Origin: an uncultured Endomicrobiia bacterium
GTDB lineage: Bacteria > Elusimicrobiota > Endomicrobiia > Endomicrobiales > Endomicrobiaceae
DNA: 64,000 bases
Assembly (NCBI GenBank): GCA_938040055.1
Contig: CALHWY010000012.1
Location: forward strand, 124,001 to 188,000
Direction of reading: 5' to 3'
Under the pieces are notes generated by a model that saw nothing but the letters and a program-made list of their open reading frames with translations, ran no database searches and was not told the origin of the DNA. The position numbers and the translations under genes were made by a program. Of the stretch, positions 6,900 through 16,177 are shown one piece after another. How positions within the stretch are numbered: position 1 is the first letter of the stretch; each line of letters opens with the position of its first letter.

Positions 6900-8819
6900 A
6901 TGGCTGAAGAAAAAGAAGAAAGAAATGAAGAATTAGGATACAGCGCCGAAGAAAAGCTTATAAACCGCATTAACAGTGATTTTAGATACGCTCTGAATTA
7001 TTGGAACAATTGGCGAAAGGAAGCAGAGCTGGACTGCGAAGCGGCTTTGGGCGAACAGTGGGAACGCGACAGCAAAGAAATTTTGCGCAAGCGCGGCGTT
7101 AAAGCATTAACCATAAACAAAATAAAGCCGAATTTACAATTATTAGAAGGATTGGAAGCACAGAATAGAACGGATTTTGCTGTTTATCCTGTTGGCATTG
7201 AAGATGAAATAAAAGGCGAAATCGCTACTCGTTTATTGAAAACCGTAATGAATAATGCGGACGGGGAAAGAAAAGTATCAGATAATTTTGCAAATGTACT
7301 TATCTCTGGAGTGTCTTATTTGGAACCTTATATCGATTATAGCCGCGATTTAATTAACGGGGACATGAAGTTTAGAGTAGTATCCGGTTTTAATGTTTTT
7401 ATTGATCCGGCAAGCATCGAGTATAACTTAAACGATGCAAAATTTGTATGTAAATTAACAGTTGGGCTTACCAAGGATGAGGTAAAAAACCTCTATCCGA
7501 ATAAACATAACGAAATTGATGATTGCGGCAGGTGTAATATAGATTTAACGGGGTTTGGCGCGACGACTGAACATCATAATGATCCGTATAACGATTATGA
7601 TAATCCGGATTCCGCAGAAGAATTTCGCAAAGGTAAAAGCTGCGATCTTATCGAATACCATTACAAAAAAAGAGTTACGAGGTACTGTTTGGCCGATAGA
7701 AAAGCCGGCACTGTTGAAGATTTTGATACGTTGCCTGAGGCAGAAAAAGCTAAAGCCGAACGTGCCACAGTTGATGAATTTGGCAATATAACTGCCAGTG
7801 CGGCGGTAATAATAGAGAGAAAAGTAGAAGAGATATATACTGCTGTTTTGCTTGGCGGTAACATTTTGCTGTATGATGGCCGCGCATGGACGTACCCCAA
7901 ATGGGCGGGGTATCCGCTAATACCTGAATTTGCATTTCGATATTCATCAAAACTTACAAAAGACAATAAATCCGAACTTATGATACAGGGCATAGTCCGT
8001 GCAGTTCGGGATCTTAATTTTGAATTAAACAAGCGGCGTACGCAAGAACTACATCTTTTGAATACATCTGCTAATAGCGGCTGGATGTTTGAAGAGGGTA
8101 GTTTGGTAAAACCTAATGTTTTGTCTGAGTATGGCTCGAGCCCCGGTGTTAACATTGAAATTAAAAGAGGACATGCCCAGCCGAAAAAAATTATTCCAAC
8201 GCCATTAAGTCAGGGGCATGCACAGCTTGCGGCGGAAGCGGCACAGGATATGAAGGAAATAACAGGTATAAATACTGATTTACTGGCGCAAAATGAGAAT
8301 CAGGCAAGCGGCCGGGCAATAGCTTTAAGGCAACGCCAGGGAATGGTTATGGTACAAAAATTGTTTGATAACCATAGCTATTCAAAAAAATTGCTTGGAA
8401 AGTTCATTTTAACTCACTTGGGGGAACTTTTTGATATTTTTACCGCAATTAAAGCTTTAGGCGCTGGTTTTATGCGGGAAACTTTTGGAGATACTCCGGA
8501 AGGAGTGAAAAATGGTTATCAAACCATAGCAGATGTTTTAGATGATACTAAGGATTTCACAAAATACGATGTAGTTGTGGGCGAAAGTGCCATTAGTGAT
8601 ACTGTAAAAATAGGAAATTATTTAATGTTAATGGATCTCAGGCAACAGGGAGTTCCGGTGGATCCGGCAATTTTAATCGAACAAACATTATTGCCTTCAG
8701 CAACGAAAACGCAATTACAAAAAGCAATGTCTGCGGCAATGCAGCCGCTTCCGCCGCAACAGGCAGTGCCTGCGGCGGGCGTACAGCCACCAAACGCATT
8801 ACCGGAGCAAAGTATATAG
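6900..8819 (+). CDS. P22-type phage portal protein
   Basis: 639 residues, typical for the P22 gp1-like portal family. Visible hallmarks are the N-terminal YWNNWRKEAELDCEAALGEQW, LTINKIKPNLQLLEGLEAQNRTD, the wing segment VVSGFNVFIDP, and the stem-side NTSANSGWMFEEG and QASGRAIALRQRQGM. Twelve copies form the ring at one capsid vertex through which DNA is packaged and ejected. The C-terminus is Pro/Ala/Gln rich. The start has only a weak AAAAGGT site. Identity of the family is clear from these motifs and from position after the terminase. Confidence 0.9.
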   Translation: MAEEKEERNEELGYSAEEKLINRINSDFRYALNYWNNWRKEAELDCEAALGEQWERDSKEILRKRGVKALTINKIKPNLQLLEGLEAQNRTDFAVYPVGIEDEIKGEIATRLLKTVMNNADGERKVSDNFANVLISGVSYLEPYIDYSRDLINGDMKFRVVSGFNVFIDPASIEYNLNDAKFVCKLTVGLTKDEVKNLYPNKHNEIDDCGRCNIDLTGFGATTEHHNDPYNDYDNPDSAEEFRKGKSCDLIEYHYKKRVTRYCLADRKAGTVEDFDTLPEAEKAKAERATVDEFGNITASAAVIIERKVEEIYTAVLLGGNILLYDGRAWTYPKWAGYPLIPEFAFRYSSKLTKDNKSELMIQGIVRAVRDLNFELNKRRTQELHLLNTSANSGWMFEEGSLVKPNVLSEYGSSPGVNIEIKRGHAQPKKIIPTPLSQGHAQLAAEAAQDMKEITGINTDLLAQNENQASGRAIALRQRQGMVMVQKLFDNHSYSKKLLGKFILTHLGELFDIFTAIKALGAGFMRETFGDTPEGVKNGYQTIADVLDDTKDFTKYDVVVGESAISDTVKIGNYLMLMDLRQQGVPVDPAILIEQTLLPSATKTQLQKAMSAAMQPLPPQQAVPAAGVQPPNALPEQSI

Positions 8820-8861
8820 CGGTAAAATATCGGCATTGAGGCCGAAGAAAGGAGCTTTAAA

Positions 8862-10073
8862 ATGGCAGAAACTATGGTAGAAACTACTGAAATGTTAGAA
8901 AAAGAAGAAAATCCGTCCGGAATTGAAATTGAACTGGATTTCAATCCGGAAGAAAAAGATCGCGAAGAACCTGTAACGGAAGAAACCGCGAAAGAAGAAG
9001 GTTTAACGCCGGAAGAAATTGAACTGGCCAAAAAGAACGAAATTTTCAGTTCTGCTAAAGAAAATGCTTCGGGAAACGCTGGGAAAGAACAATCTGTAAA
9101 AGAAAACCAGGTGGCGGTAAGTAATGAAAAAAAAGCAGAAATAAAATCCGCGGCCAACGATGATTTAACGCCGGAAGAGGAGAAGGAAAACCTAAATAAA
9201 TGGAACCCAAATGAAAAGGCAATGTATTGGCGTTTTAAAGGAGAAAGAAAAAAACGCCAAGCGGCGGAAGCAAGCAAAGCTGAACTAGAGAAGGAAAACA
9301 TATATTTAAAAGCACAACTTCAGGCAAGGGAAGAAATTGCGAAAAATGATAGAAATCCTGCCTCTGATCCTCTTGAACTTGAAGAAATAGAGGAAGAAGA
9401 TTTATTTACCGGCGCGGAAGTTAAAAAGTTAATCGCAGACATTAAAACAAAAAAAGCAAGCGGACAATCCACCGTGCGGGAAGAAGAATATTTAGAATAC
9501 AAACAGGCTGAAGTTAAAGCTCAAAAAGATTATCAGATTTTACAGCGGCAAGGACAAGAAGCCTCTACAAAATATCAGGATTTTGATGAGGTAGGTACTG
9601 CGGCAAGTGAAATTATGAGGGCTATTGCTTTATCGCTTAACGGAAGTAATGAAGATAAAGTTGACGGCGAGATATTTTTGGAAGAGATGTTTAATGGCGA
9701 CAGGGAAAAAGTACTACAGGCAAGAAAACTTGCGGAAGATATTTCTGTGGCAATGCTTTCGGGGGGCGTTAATAAATACGGAGAAAAAGCTGTAGATTTG
9801 GCATATAAACTCGGATCAATGCATCCGAAAATAATTAATAAAAAAACCGAAGAAGTTAAAAATCAGCAAATAAAAAAAGTGGAAGCTGAAAGAGTAGAAA
9901 AAATGATTGCTAATTCACAAAAAGTGAAAATCCCTGCCAGTATATCCGGCGGCGGCAGAGCAGTTGTGCCTTATTCGGAATTGAAACCGGAAGATATAAC
10001 TCGAATGAGTTTAGAGCAGTTTAACAGCTTGCCGGAAAAAGTAAGAGAAAAATTTTTAAGAAGAGCAGAATAA
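8862..10073 (+). CDS. Phage scaffold (capsid assembly) protein
   Basis: 403 residues with GAAAGGAG before the ATG. Strongly acidic and helical: the first 110 residues are almost all Glu, Lys, Asn and Ala, followed by a coiled coil (FKGERKKRQAAEASKAELEKE) and a C-terminal basic stretch ending KVREKFLRRAE. Sitting between portal and major capsid genes with this composition is the signature of a scaffolding protein, which shapes the procapsid and then leaves or is degraded. No protease motif is seen. Sequence alone does not give the family. Confidence 0.75.
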   Translation: MAETMVETTEMLEKEENPSGIEIELDFNPEEKDREEPVTEETAKEEGLTPEEIELAKKNEIFSSAKENASGNAGKEQSVKENQVAVSNEKKAEIKSAANDDLTPEEEKENLNKWNPNEKAMYWRFKGERKKRQAAEASKAELEKENIYLKAQLQAREEIAKNDRNPASDPLELEEIEEEDLFTGAEVKKLIADIKTKKASGQSTVREEEYLEYKQAEVKAQKDYQILQRQGQEASTKYQDFDEVGTAASEIMRAIALSLNGSNEDKVDGEIFLEEMFNGDREKVLQARKLAEDISVAMLSGGVNKYGEKAVDLAYKLGSMHPKIINKKTEEVKNQQIKKVEAERVEKMIANSQKVKIPASISGGGRAVVPYSELKPEDITRMSLEQFNSLPEKVREKFLRRAE

Positions 10074-10095
10074 AAAAATAAAGAGGTGGAAAAAA

Positions 10096-11247
10096 ATGGC
10101 TAAAACACAGAGTAATCCTGCCTTGAGAGCCATAATTTGGGCAAAAGAGTTGTTCAGGGAAGCAATCCTTGAAAACTGGTTTGCTAAAAAAGGGCTTATG
10201 GGAAAAGGCGTAAACTCTCTCGTTCAGATAAAAACTGAACTGGAAAAAACTAAGGGCGAGAAAATCACTTTTGGAATTATTCGTAAGCTTGAGGGCGCCG
10301 GCGTAGACGGTGATGCTATGCTAGAAGGAAATGAAGAAGCGTTAGTTACTCAAGATTTTGAATTGAATGTTGATTATAAACGTAACGCTGTGAGATCAAC
10401 CGGCAAACTGGATGATCAGAAAAGCGTTTATGATCTTTATTCGGAATTCAAGGGCGGCCTTGCGGACTGGCTGAAAGAAGTAATAGTAGTTCAGATCTTT
10501 CTTAAGCTAGGTGGCGTACTTAATACCGCGCTGAAAGATGTTACAGGCGCTTTGTACAGTGTGGCAGCCAAGTGGAGTAATACTCCTAATGCCGTACCTG
10601 TAGCCGATTTGATTGCAGGAAAAGGTGCCCGATATCTTAATGCCAACATTGGCAAGTTGGCTGATTTAGCGGCAACAGATGTTATAACTCCAAAGATGAT
10701 CATAAAACTCAAAACAATGGCAAAACTTGCCAAACCTAAAATTTTGCCTTTGAGTTTTGATGGCAAAGACTATTATGTGATGTTTGTTCATCCTTATCAG
10801 TTTGCCCAGCTTAAAACTAATCAAATAATAGTTGAGGCATGGAGTAATGCAGCTGAAAGAGGCAAGAATAATCCTATTTTCCTTGGGGAAGATACTTTTG
10901 TTTATGACGGGGTTATTGTAGTTGAACATGAGGCTGTGCCGTATCTTGATCCTGCGGATGTTTCCGGAACTGCCAATTTCGAAGGATATTCTGAAGCTGA
11001 TGCGCAGGCAAAAGTGCCGATTGCAAGAGCAATATTTTGCGGGCGGCAGGCGGCTGTTTTCGGACAATGCAAGCATTCGCAGGAATGGGCAGAAGATACT
11101 TTTGACTATGGCAATCAGAAAGGCGTTGCTACCGGACTTATGGGCGGGGTAGCAAAAACGTTTTTCCCCGATCGTAAGAACAGTTCAAAAAAGCTTGATT
11201 TTGCCGTAATTGTGCTTGATACGGCTGTTGTTGAGCCGGAAATATAG
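10096..11247 (+). CDS. N4-gp56 family major capsid protein (DUF4043)
   Basis: 383 residues, AAAGAGGTGG before the ATG. The family signature is clear: IIWAKELFREAILENWFAKKGLMGKGVNSLVQIKTEL, the turn LEGAGVDGDAMLEGNEEAL, and NAVRSTGKLDDQKSVYDL. Later MFVHPYQFAQLKTNQ and the surface loop PVARAIFCGRQAAVFG-like segment fit as well. It forms the icosahedral shell. Its pairing with a P22-type portal marks a mosaic podovirus. A strong hairpin follows its stop codon. Confidence 0.9.
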   Translation: MAKTQSNPALRAIIWAKELFREAILENWFAKKGLMGKGVNSLVQIKTELEKTKGEKITFGIIRKLEGAGVDGDAMLEGNEEALVTQDFELNVDYKRNAVRSTGKLDDQKSVYDLYSEFKGGLADWLKEVIVVQIFLKLGGVLNTALKDVTGALYSVAAKWSNTPNAVPVADLIAGKGARYLNANIGKLADLAATDVITPKMIIKLKTMAKLAKPKILPLSFDGKDYYVMFVHPYQFAQLKTNQIIVEAWSNAAERGKNNPIFLGEDTFVYDGVIVVEHEAVPYLDPADVSGTANFEGYSEADAQAKVPIARAIFCGRQAAVFGQCKHSQEWAEDTFDYGNQKGVATGLMGGVAKTFFPDRKNSSKKLDFAVIVLDTAVVEPEI

Positions 11248-11253
11248 TTTGTT

Positions 11254-11284
11254 TCGCGCCGCTTGTTATGAGCAGGCGGCGCGA
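11254..11284 (+). terminator. Hairpin after the capsid gene
   Basis: TCGCGCCGC (11254-11262) and GCGGCGCGA (11276-11284) form a perfect 9-bp stem with a 13-base loop. No T-run follows, so it may be an mRNA-stabilising hairpin or partial terminator that raises capsid mRNA relative to downstream genes. Confidence 0.6.
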
Positions 11285-11308
11285 TTTGAAGGGGAACTAA
11301 GGGGAACT

Positions 11309-11626
11309 ATGGAAATAACGACATTCGGAAAACTTTTTCAGGAAATAGGGATATCAGGATTTTTAATAGTTTCTATTATGTTCGTTGCGGTTCTTCTATT
11401 TAAATGGATGTTTAACTATCTTAATGAGCAACAGAAAAACTACAAAGAAGACAAAAATCAACTTATGGGCCTGATAATTCAGCAACAAAAAGCAAACGAA
11501 GATTTTTTGCAAAGATTTAATGATCTGGCCGCTATGATGGCTGAATCAAAGCTAGCGCATCAATATCAGCGGCAAGAACATGAACAACTGCTTATGGCAG
11601 TTAAAGGTATAAAAACAAGGGGGTGA
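11309..11626 (+). CDS. Small membrane protein, holin or spanin candidate
   Basis: 105 residues from ATG 11309, with AAGGGGAAC before it. One membrane segment (FLIVSIMFVAVLLFKWMF, about residues 16-34) is followed by a Gln/Lys-rich coiled coil to the end. This layout recalls BhlA/UviB-type phage holins and some spanins. The next gene also encodes a one-helix membrane protein, and an NlpC/P60 peptidase follows soon after, so a lysis cassette inside the structural genes is plausible. Assignment is by topology only. Confidence 0.5.
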   Translation: MEITTFGKLFQEIGISGFLIVSIMFVAVLLFKWMFNYLNEQQKNYKEDKNQLMGLIIQQQKANEDFLQRFNDLAAMMAESKLAHQYQRQEHEQLLMAVKGIKTRG

Positions 11627-11632
11627 TGTACA

Positions 11633-11986
11633 ATGACAAAAAGAACGATAGTAGAGGTTGTGGTGGCAATAATTGTAATTGCTGCTTTCTTTCTTGTTTC
11701 GGTTTTTAAGTGGGAGAAAGGCGAAGAGTATCTTGTTAAGTACACGCCTGTTGTTATCGCGGTTACGAGCGTTGTGGATAAGCTTATTTCCGATGATACG
11801 ACAAGCGATACTCTTGCAATAATTGACGCGGCTATGAAAACTGCTAAAGAGCAGTTTGAAAAAGAATATAACCGCCCGCCGGATAATAAAGAACTTAATC
11901 AGCTCAAGGATATTGTAACCGAACTGCTTAGGTTGAAAAAATTGCCGGGGGAGTACGATTCGGACTTAAGTTCGCAGGGGCCGTAA
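11633..11986 (+). CDS. Membrane-anchored phage protein, second lysis candidate
   Basis: 117 residues; ATG 11633 has a very strong AAGGGGGTGAT site overlapping the stop of the previous gene. An N-terminal helix (VVVAIIVIAAFFLVSVF) anchors it, with a charged helical domain outside. Length and topology would suit a holin, antiholin or spanin partner of the previous gene. No family is recognised. Confidence 0.5.
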   Translation: MTKRTIVEVVVAIIVIAAFFLVSVFKWEKGEEYLVKYTPVVIAVTSVVDKLISDDTTSDTLAIIDAAMKTAKEQFEKEYNRPPDNKELNQLKDIVTELLRLKKLPGEYDSDLSSQGP

Positions 11987-12018
11987 TTACGATTAGGAAG
12001 ATCCGGCAAAGTCCGTAT

Positions 12019-12204
12019 ATGCCGGCGATCGGCTTTACAAATCGGCTTTATATGCCGATAAGCCAAGAATACGAAGAAGGAAAATTTTTAAAGTTAAGTT
12101 GGAAATTCGGGAAAAAATATGAAACAAGCCATAAAAAAGAGAAAAGAGCTGCCCCGGATGAAAAGTTGAAAGAAAGGTTGTTTTTAAAAAAAGTAAGAAA
12201 ATAA
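12019..12204 (+). CDS. Small basic phage protein, weakly supported
   Basis: 61 codons from ATG 12019, or 51 from ATG 12049. Neither start has a good Shine-Dalgarno site. The product is very rich in Lys and Glu (about a third Lys/Arg), with no recognisable domain. It fills the gap before the NlpC/P60 gene and ends just before a GC-rich hairpin, but may not be translated. Confidence 0.35.
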   Translation: MPAIGFTNRLYMPISQEYEEGKFLKLSWKFGKKYETSHKKEKRAAPDEKLKERLFLKKVRK

Positions 12205-12210
12205 AAGACT

Positions 12211-12239
12211 GCGGCGGGTAATCGAAAGCCGCCCGCCGC
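12211..12239 (+). other. GC-rich hairpin before the NlpC/P60 gene
   Basis: GCGGCGGG (12211-12218) pairs perfectly with CCCGCCGC (12232-12239) over a 13-base loop. No T-run follows. The start codon of the peptidase gene is 15 bases downstream, so it could set the 5' end of a processed mRNA or modulate translation. Confidence 0.55.
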
Positions 12240-12254
12240 GTAAACAGAGGGAAA

Positions 12255-12710
12255 ATGTTAAATCTTACAGAAGAACAAAAGCAAAAAGTTACGAGTATTT
12301 CTAAAGCTTTTGCGGATGCACAGCTTCCTTATGTTTATGGCGCGGAAGTAAAACTTAATACTCCGCCGGAAGTAATTTTGGCAAGACGGCAGGCTTTTGA
12401 CTGTAGCGAATTTATCGAATATTTATTTTATCAGGTGACCGGCGTAAAAGTTCCGGACGGCGCTAAATATCAGTATGATTTTTCAAAAAGAAACAAGATT
12501 GACGAAAATAAAGCGGAAATCGGCGATTTGGTATTTAAACAAAAAAACGGCGAAATAAACCACGTTGCCGTAATTATTGAAGTAAAACCCATCCTTCAAA
12601 TAGCGGAATTTGAAGGATGGCATAAAAAGATTATTATTCGGCCTTTGGCTGTTTTTCGGAATGTCAAATCCGGAGCAAGTCAGCCGGTTGAAGGAATATT
12701 TAGATTTTAA
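12255..12710 (+). CDS. NlpC/P60 family cell-wall peptidase (phage)
   Basis: 151 residues, AGAGGG before the ATG. NlpC/P60 landmarks are visible: LPYVYGAE, the catalytic Cys in FDCSEFIEYLF (about residue 55), EIGDLVFK, and the His in NHVAVIIEV (about residue 100). These enzymes cut peptide cross-links in peptidoglycan. No signal peptide is present, so it either leaves through a holin as an endolysin or is a virion-associated enzyme that opens the wall on infection; its position among tail genes favours the latter. Confidence 0.8.
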   Translation: MLNLTEEQKQKVTSISKAFADAQLPYVYGAEVKLNTPPEVILARRQAFDCSEFIEYLFYQVTGVKVPDGAKYQYDFSKRNKIDENKAEIGDLVFKQKNGEINHVAVIIEVKPILQIAEFEGWHKKIIIRPLAVFRNVKSGASQPVEGIFRF

Positions 12711-12937
12711 TGATACGGAAAGAACATCGAAAATACTGGATGCTTGTAGGGGCAGAACTAGACCTGCGGGCAATAGAAACGAAAATAAACGGAATGGAGC
12801 ATTTGTTAACCGAAGATGCGCAGAGTGCATATGCAATATCCGGTAAAGAAAAAAAATTGTTAAAAGAGCAGTACACGGCGATGCGTGATTACGCCTGCGC
12901 CTTGAAAAAAAGGATAAAACTTTTAAAAGGATTATAA
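12710..12937 (+). CDS. Small helical phage protein
   Basis: 75 residues; start overlaps the stop of the peptidase gene by one base (TAATG), so it is translationally coupled. The product is helical with a Lys-rich end (ALKKRIKLLKGL) and no known domain. It lies between a peptidase and a probable head-tail adaptor. Confidence 0.55.
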   Translation: MIRKEHRKYWMLVGAELDLRAIETKINGMEHLLTEDAQSAYAISGKEKKLLKEQYTAMRDYACALKKRIKLLKGL

Positions 12938-12938
12938 A

Positions 12939-13619
12939 ATGACCGGCGCGGAACTTTATAGAAAAATAATAACTTATTTCAAACGCGACGATAAAGAGAA
13001 TGAAGTTTATGATGCTATAAATGATACTATCAATGAAATTACGCAAAGACATTCTTTTAACGAAAAAGTTAAAGTTACTGATAATAGTGCATTGATAGAA
13101 GCGCCCGCAGGCGCTTATTCTTTTGTTCTGCCGGAAGATTTTGGCGCACTGATAGGCGATATTGTGCTTATTAACGGCAGTAATGATTATCTGCCGCTTC
13201 GGAAATTAAATAAAGATGAATTTGATATTTATTTTCCAAATATTGAAAAAACGAACCAAATGAACGGAGTGCCTTGGTGTTATTGCATTTTCGGAATGAA
13301 AACCTCGGGATCCGGAAGTGCTGCGTATACTGGGATACAGGTATTTGTCGGGCCCCGGCAACAGGAAGGATACAAGTACAAAGTTAATTATATTACTAAT
13401 ACGCCTGCGGCAGTAAATAAAAATACTCAAAAAATACCTTTCGGGAATTTTTATAAAATGATTATGTTTGGGGCGCTGTATCATCTATATCTCGGAGTTG
13501 AAAAAGCAGATGAAGCGGCCGGATATAAAACTTTATTTGAAGAGCAATTGCAGGTTGCAGCAGACTACGACAAGAAAAATACTGCCGCTGTACGATTTAC
13601 AAGATATAACGGCCTTTAA
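12939..13619 (+). CDS. Probable head-tail adaptor protein
   Basis: 226 residues, AAAAGGA before the ATG and a one-base gap from the preceding gene. An N-terminal helical part (LYRKIITYFKRDDKENEVYDAINDTINEITQRHSF) is followed by a beta-rich middle (SFVLPEDFGALIGDIVLING) and a helical end with FGALYHLYLGVEKADEAAGY. This order is common in podovirus adaptors (SU10/P22 gp4-like) that sit under the portal. Position supports the call; sequence identity to a named family is uncertain. Confidence 0.6.
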   Translation: MTGAELYRKIITYFKRDDKENEVYDAINDTINEITQRHSFNEKVKVTDNSALIEAPAGAYSFVLPEDFGALIGDIVLINGSNDYLPLRKLNKDEFDIYFPNIEKTNQMNGVPWCYCIFGMKTSGSGSAAYTGIQVFVGPRQQEGYKYKVNYITNTPAAVNKNTQKIPFGNFYKMIMFGALYHLYLGVEKADEAAGYKTLFEEQLQVAADYDKKNTAAVRFTRYNGL

Positions 13620-13629
13620 GGAGATATTT

Positions 13630-14628
13630 ATGTCGATTTTAAATTTAATTTTTGGCTGGGACGAAACCCGTCCAAGGGGAACTGATTTGATGAGTACTGT
13701 GGATGACTGGATCAGAGAGTTTAAAATCACAATGCGACAGATAATAGGCGTTGATCATATTATGGGTTCGTCCGGCCCATATGACCATTTCGGAAAACAC
13801 AGACAGCTTACCATGAGAATGTTTATTGAAGGAACTGACGATATGCCAGTGCCGGATGATGGAAGCCTTGTAATTTATGCGCGGGAAAAGAATGATCCGG
13901 ACAAAACGAAGATTTTATCCATTTTGTTTCCAGACGCGTCTGAAGATGCTTTGGCGAAGCAGGCGGATATAACTACAGTCAAAGCTGATATTGACAATTT
14001 AAAGGAAAATAAACTCGACTGGATAAGTAAACCGCCCAATACGGACTTTAATACGCTGCTTACGCCGGGAAAATACCGCGTGTCTGTTGCCACTGGACAT
14101 AATGCGAATCAGCCCGGCGGCACATTAACACATGTAAGCAACTGGACTATTGAAGTTGATAATGACCCTGCGGGCCAAGATGTGTGTATGCAAACTGTAA
14201 GAGCGCAACATTCGCATCAAAAAACTTGGCGGCGGAGAACAAGTGCAGTTGTTTCCGGCGCTTATACTTGGGGAGACTGGGGACTTTGCGGCGGAACCTT
14301 TCAGGATCTAAGACAAGACTATACGCCGATTGTTATATCGGAACCTGTGGTTCTTCATAATGCGGATTTTAACGGCGAAAAAGTGATTACAGTAGGCCAG
14401 ATACCAAACGATGGGCGCACTTACGAATGTGTTTTATTTTGGGAGTTTTCCGATCCGGTTAGCGGTGGTGGAAATGCAAGAATAGGCTCAACTATTCAAA
14501 CATTAACTCCATGTGTCGGGATTGTAATACATGTAAAAACGAACAACAGGCAACTCAGGTTATTTCGCAACGATAGCAGTTCTGCCCGGGCTAAAATTAC
14601 ATTATACGCGATTAACGCAGTCAGCTGA
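13630..14628 (+). CDS. Tail-associated protein with pyocin-knob-like domain
   Basis: 332 residues; ATG 13630 follows a perfect AAGGAGATATTT. The N-terminal 110 residues look like a virion-attachment domain. A short coiled stretch (IDNLKENKLDWIS) leads to TLLTPGKYRVSVATGH ... HVSNWTIEV, which has the layout of the knob domain seen in pyocin and phage tail fibres. The C-terminal 100 residues are beta-rich (SEPVVLHNADFNG, RIGSTIQTLTPC). It is likely a receptor-binding or fibre protein; the host receptor is unknown. Confidence 0.65.
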   Translation: MSILNLIFGWDETRPRGTDLMSTVDDWIREFKITMRQIIGVDHIMGSSGPYDHFGKHRQLTMRMFIEGTDDMPVPDDGSLVIYAREKNDPDKTKILSILFPDASEDALAKQADITTVKADIDNLKENKLDWISKPPNTDFNTLLTPGKYRVSVATGHNANQPGGTLTHVSNWTIEVDNDPAGQDVCMQTVRAQHSHQKTWRRRTSAVVSGAYTWGDWGLCGGTFQDLRQDYTPIVISEPVVLHNADFNGEKVITVGQIPNDGRTYECVLFWEFSDPVSGGGNARIGSTIQTLTPCVGIVIHVKTNNRQLRLFRNDSSSARAKITLYAINAVS

Positions 14629-14644
14629 AGCTGAAGAGGAACTA

Positions 14645-16177
14645 ATGCCTTTTATAACAGAAATTTTACCGTCAAAAGGCCTCAACATAAATACTCCGCC
14701 GGAATATATTTTCGGCGGAATGTCTCCTGAAGTTAAAAATATTGAAGTCCGGAAACATTGTATTGCGAAAAGAGCGGGTACGGCTAATTTCCAAACTGCG
14801 CCGATTCGCGGAGATACTAAAGACATTATGGCCATAGCAACGCTTATGAGGGACAGTGAACAGCATGTTTTGCGCATTGGCACCACAAAAGCGGAAGCTT
14901 ATCGTACCGGCAACGTGTGGGATGATATTACAGGCATGGCGGATTTAACCGGAACTACAAAAGAACCTATCTCTATAACAATTCCTTTTGATCAGACAGG
15001 TAATCCTGCACTGATTTTTTCTAATTTTATTGATCCTATTAAAAAGTACCAAGGCGTTAATGTAGAAAATTTGGGCGGACATCCGCCGCGGGCAAAATAC
15101 GTGCAGGCATTCGGGCCTTATTTATTCATAGCTTGGATAAATGAAGGAATAAAAGTTTATCCAAATCAGATACGCTGGTGTGATACGGGCAATATTGAAG
15201 AGTGGGTAAACGGTAATGCCGGCGGCGATACATTAACCGATGAACAAAATGACGAAGGTATTACAGGAATGAATTTGTTTGGCAACTATCTTTGTATCCA
15301 CAAAGAAAAGAGCATCTATTTGGGCACCTTAACAACAAACGAACTTATAATAGTATTCGAAAGAAAACCTAATATTATAGGTACAGTATGCAATAATACC
15401 ATACAAAACTTACCTACCGGAGAACAGATTTATCTTTCAAAAAACGGATTAATGGTTTTTAACGGTATATCATCAAGCCTTATAGAGGCACCGATTCAGG
15501 ATGAAATACGCCAAGGACTTAATTCAGTAGCGGTACACAGATGCTGGAGCTGTATTATATCTGAAAAAGACGAATATTGGGTGGGCGTACCGATAGGGAG
15601 TCAGGATCTTCCGGAAACGGTATATAAATTCAATTATATAACAAGAACCGTATATAAGGATGAACGGCCGAATATTTCTGCGGCAGGGAAAATGCTCCAA
15701 GTGGAAAATGTAATAATTGACAGTGTTACGATACCTATAGTTGAAACCTTGGGCCGGTTTGACGACAATACTCTTATGGCGCTTTCAAAGCCTGTGCTCT
15801 TTGGCGATAAAGCCGGAAATACAACGATACTTAACAATGCAATAAGCAGTGATAACGGAGTTATTATAGAAAGTATTTATGAAACGAAAGATTACTGTAT
15901 AGAGCAGGGCTTTATAGTTCGCTGGCAGGGCGTGAAGATTTGGGCGAAAGGAAATTCTTTGAACGTGCAACATAGCTTTGACGGCGGCAGGACTTGGTAT
16001 GGCGGAAAAAAAATGCAGTTAGTAGATGAATATCCTAGTTTTACGTTTCCGCAAATATATTATTTTGACGGAGTTTCGGATAGAGTTAGATTTAGGTTTT
16101 CCAATAATAAACTAGGCGAAACATGGGAGCTGAAGCAGTATCAAATAGAATATGTGGCAAGGGAAAAAATAAGATGA
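14645..16177 (+). CDS. P22 gp10-like packaged-DNA stabilisation / tail hub protein
   Basis: 510 residues with GAAGAGGAAC before the ATG. Beta-rich throughout with repeated blades (TAPIRGDTKDIMAIATLMRDSEQHVLRIGTTKAEAYR; FGPYLFIAWINEGIKVYP; NLFGNYLCIHKEKSIYLG), as in the gp10 family that closes the portal channel in P22-type phages. The order portal-capsid-adaptor-stabiliser fits. The short VEYVAREKIR-like end overlaps the next start by four bases. The function is inferred from family-like pattern and position. Confidence 0.7.
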   Translation: MPFITEILPSKGLNINTPPEYIFGGMSPEVKNIEVRKHCIAKRAGTANFQTAPIRGDTKDIMAIATLMRDSEQHVLRIGTTKAEAYRTGNVWDDITGMADLTGTTKEPISITIPFDQTGNPALIFSNFIDPIKKYQGVNVENLGGHPPRAKYVQAFGPYLFIAWINEGIKVYPNQIRWCDTGNIEEWVNGNAGGDTLTDEQNDEGITGMNLFGNYLCIHKEKSIYLGTLTTNELIIVFERKPNIIGTVCNNTIQNLPTGEQIYLSKNGLMVFNGISSSLIEAPIQDEIRQGLNSVAVHRCWSCIISEKDEYWVGVPIGSQDLPETVYKFNYITRTVYKDERPNISAAGKMLQVENVIIDSVTIPIVETLGRFDDNTLMALSKPVLFGDKAGNTTILNNAISSDNGVIIESIYETKDYCIEQGFIVRWQGVKIWAKGNSLNVQHSFDGGRTWYGGKKMQLVDEYPSFTFPQIYYFDGVSDRVRFRFSNNKLGETWELKQYQIEYVAREKIR

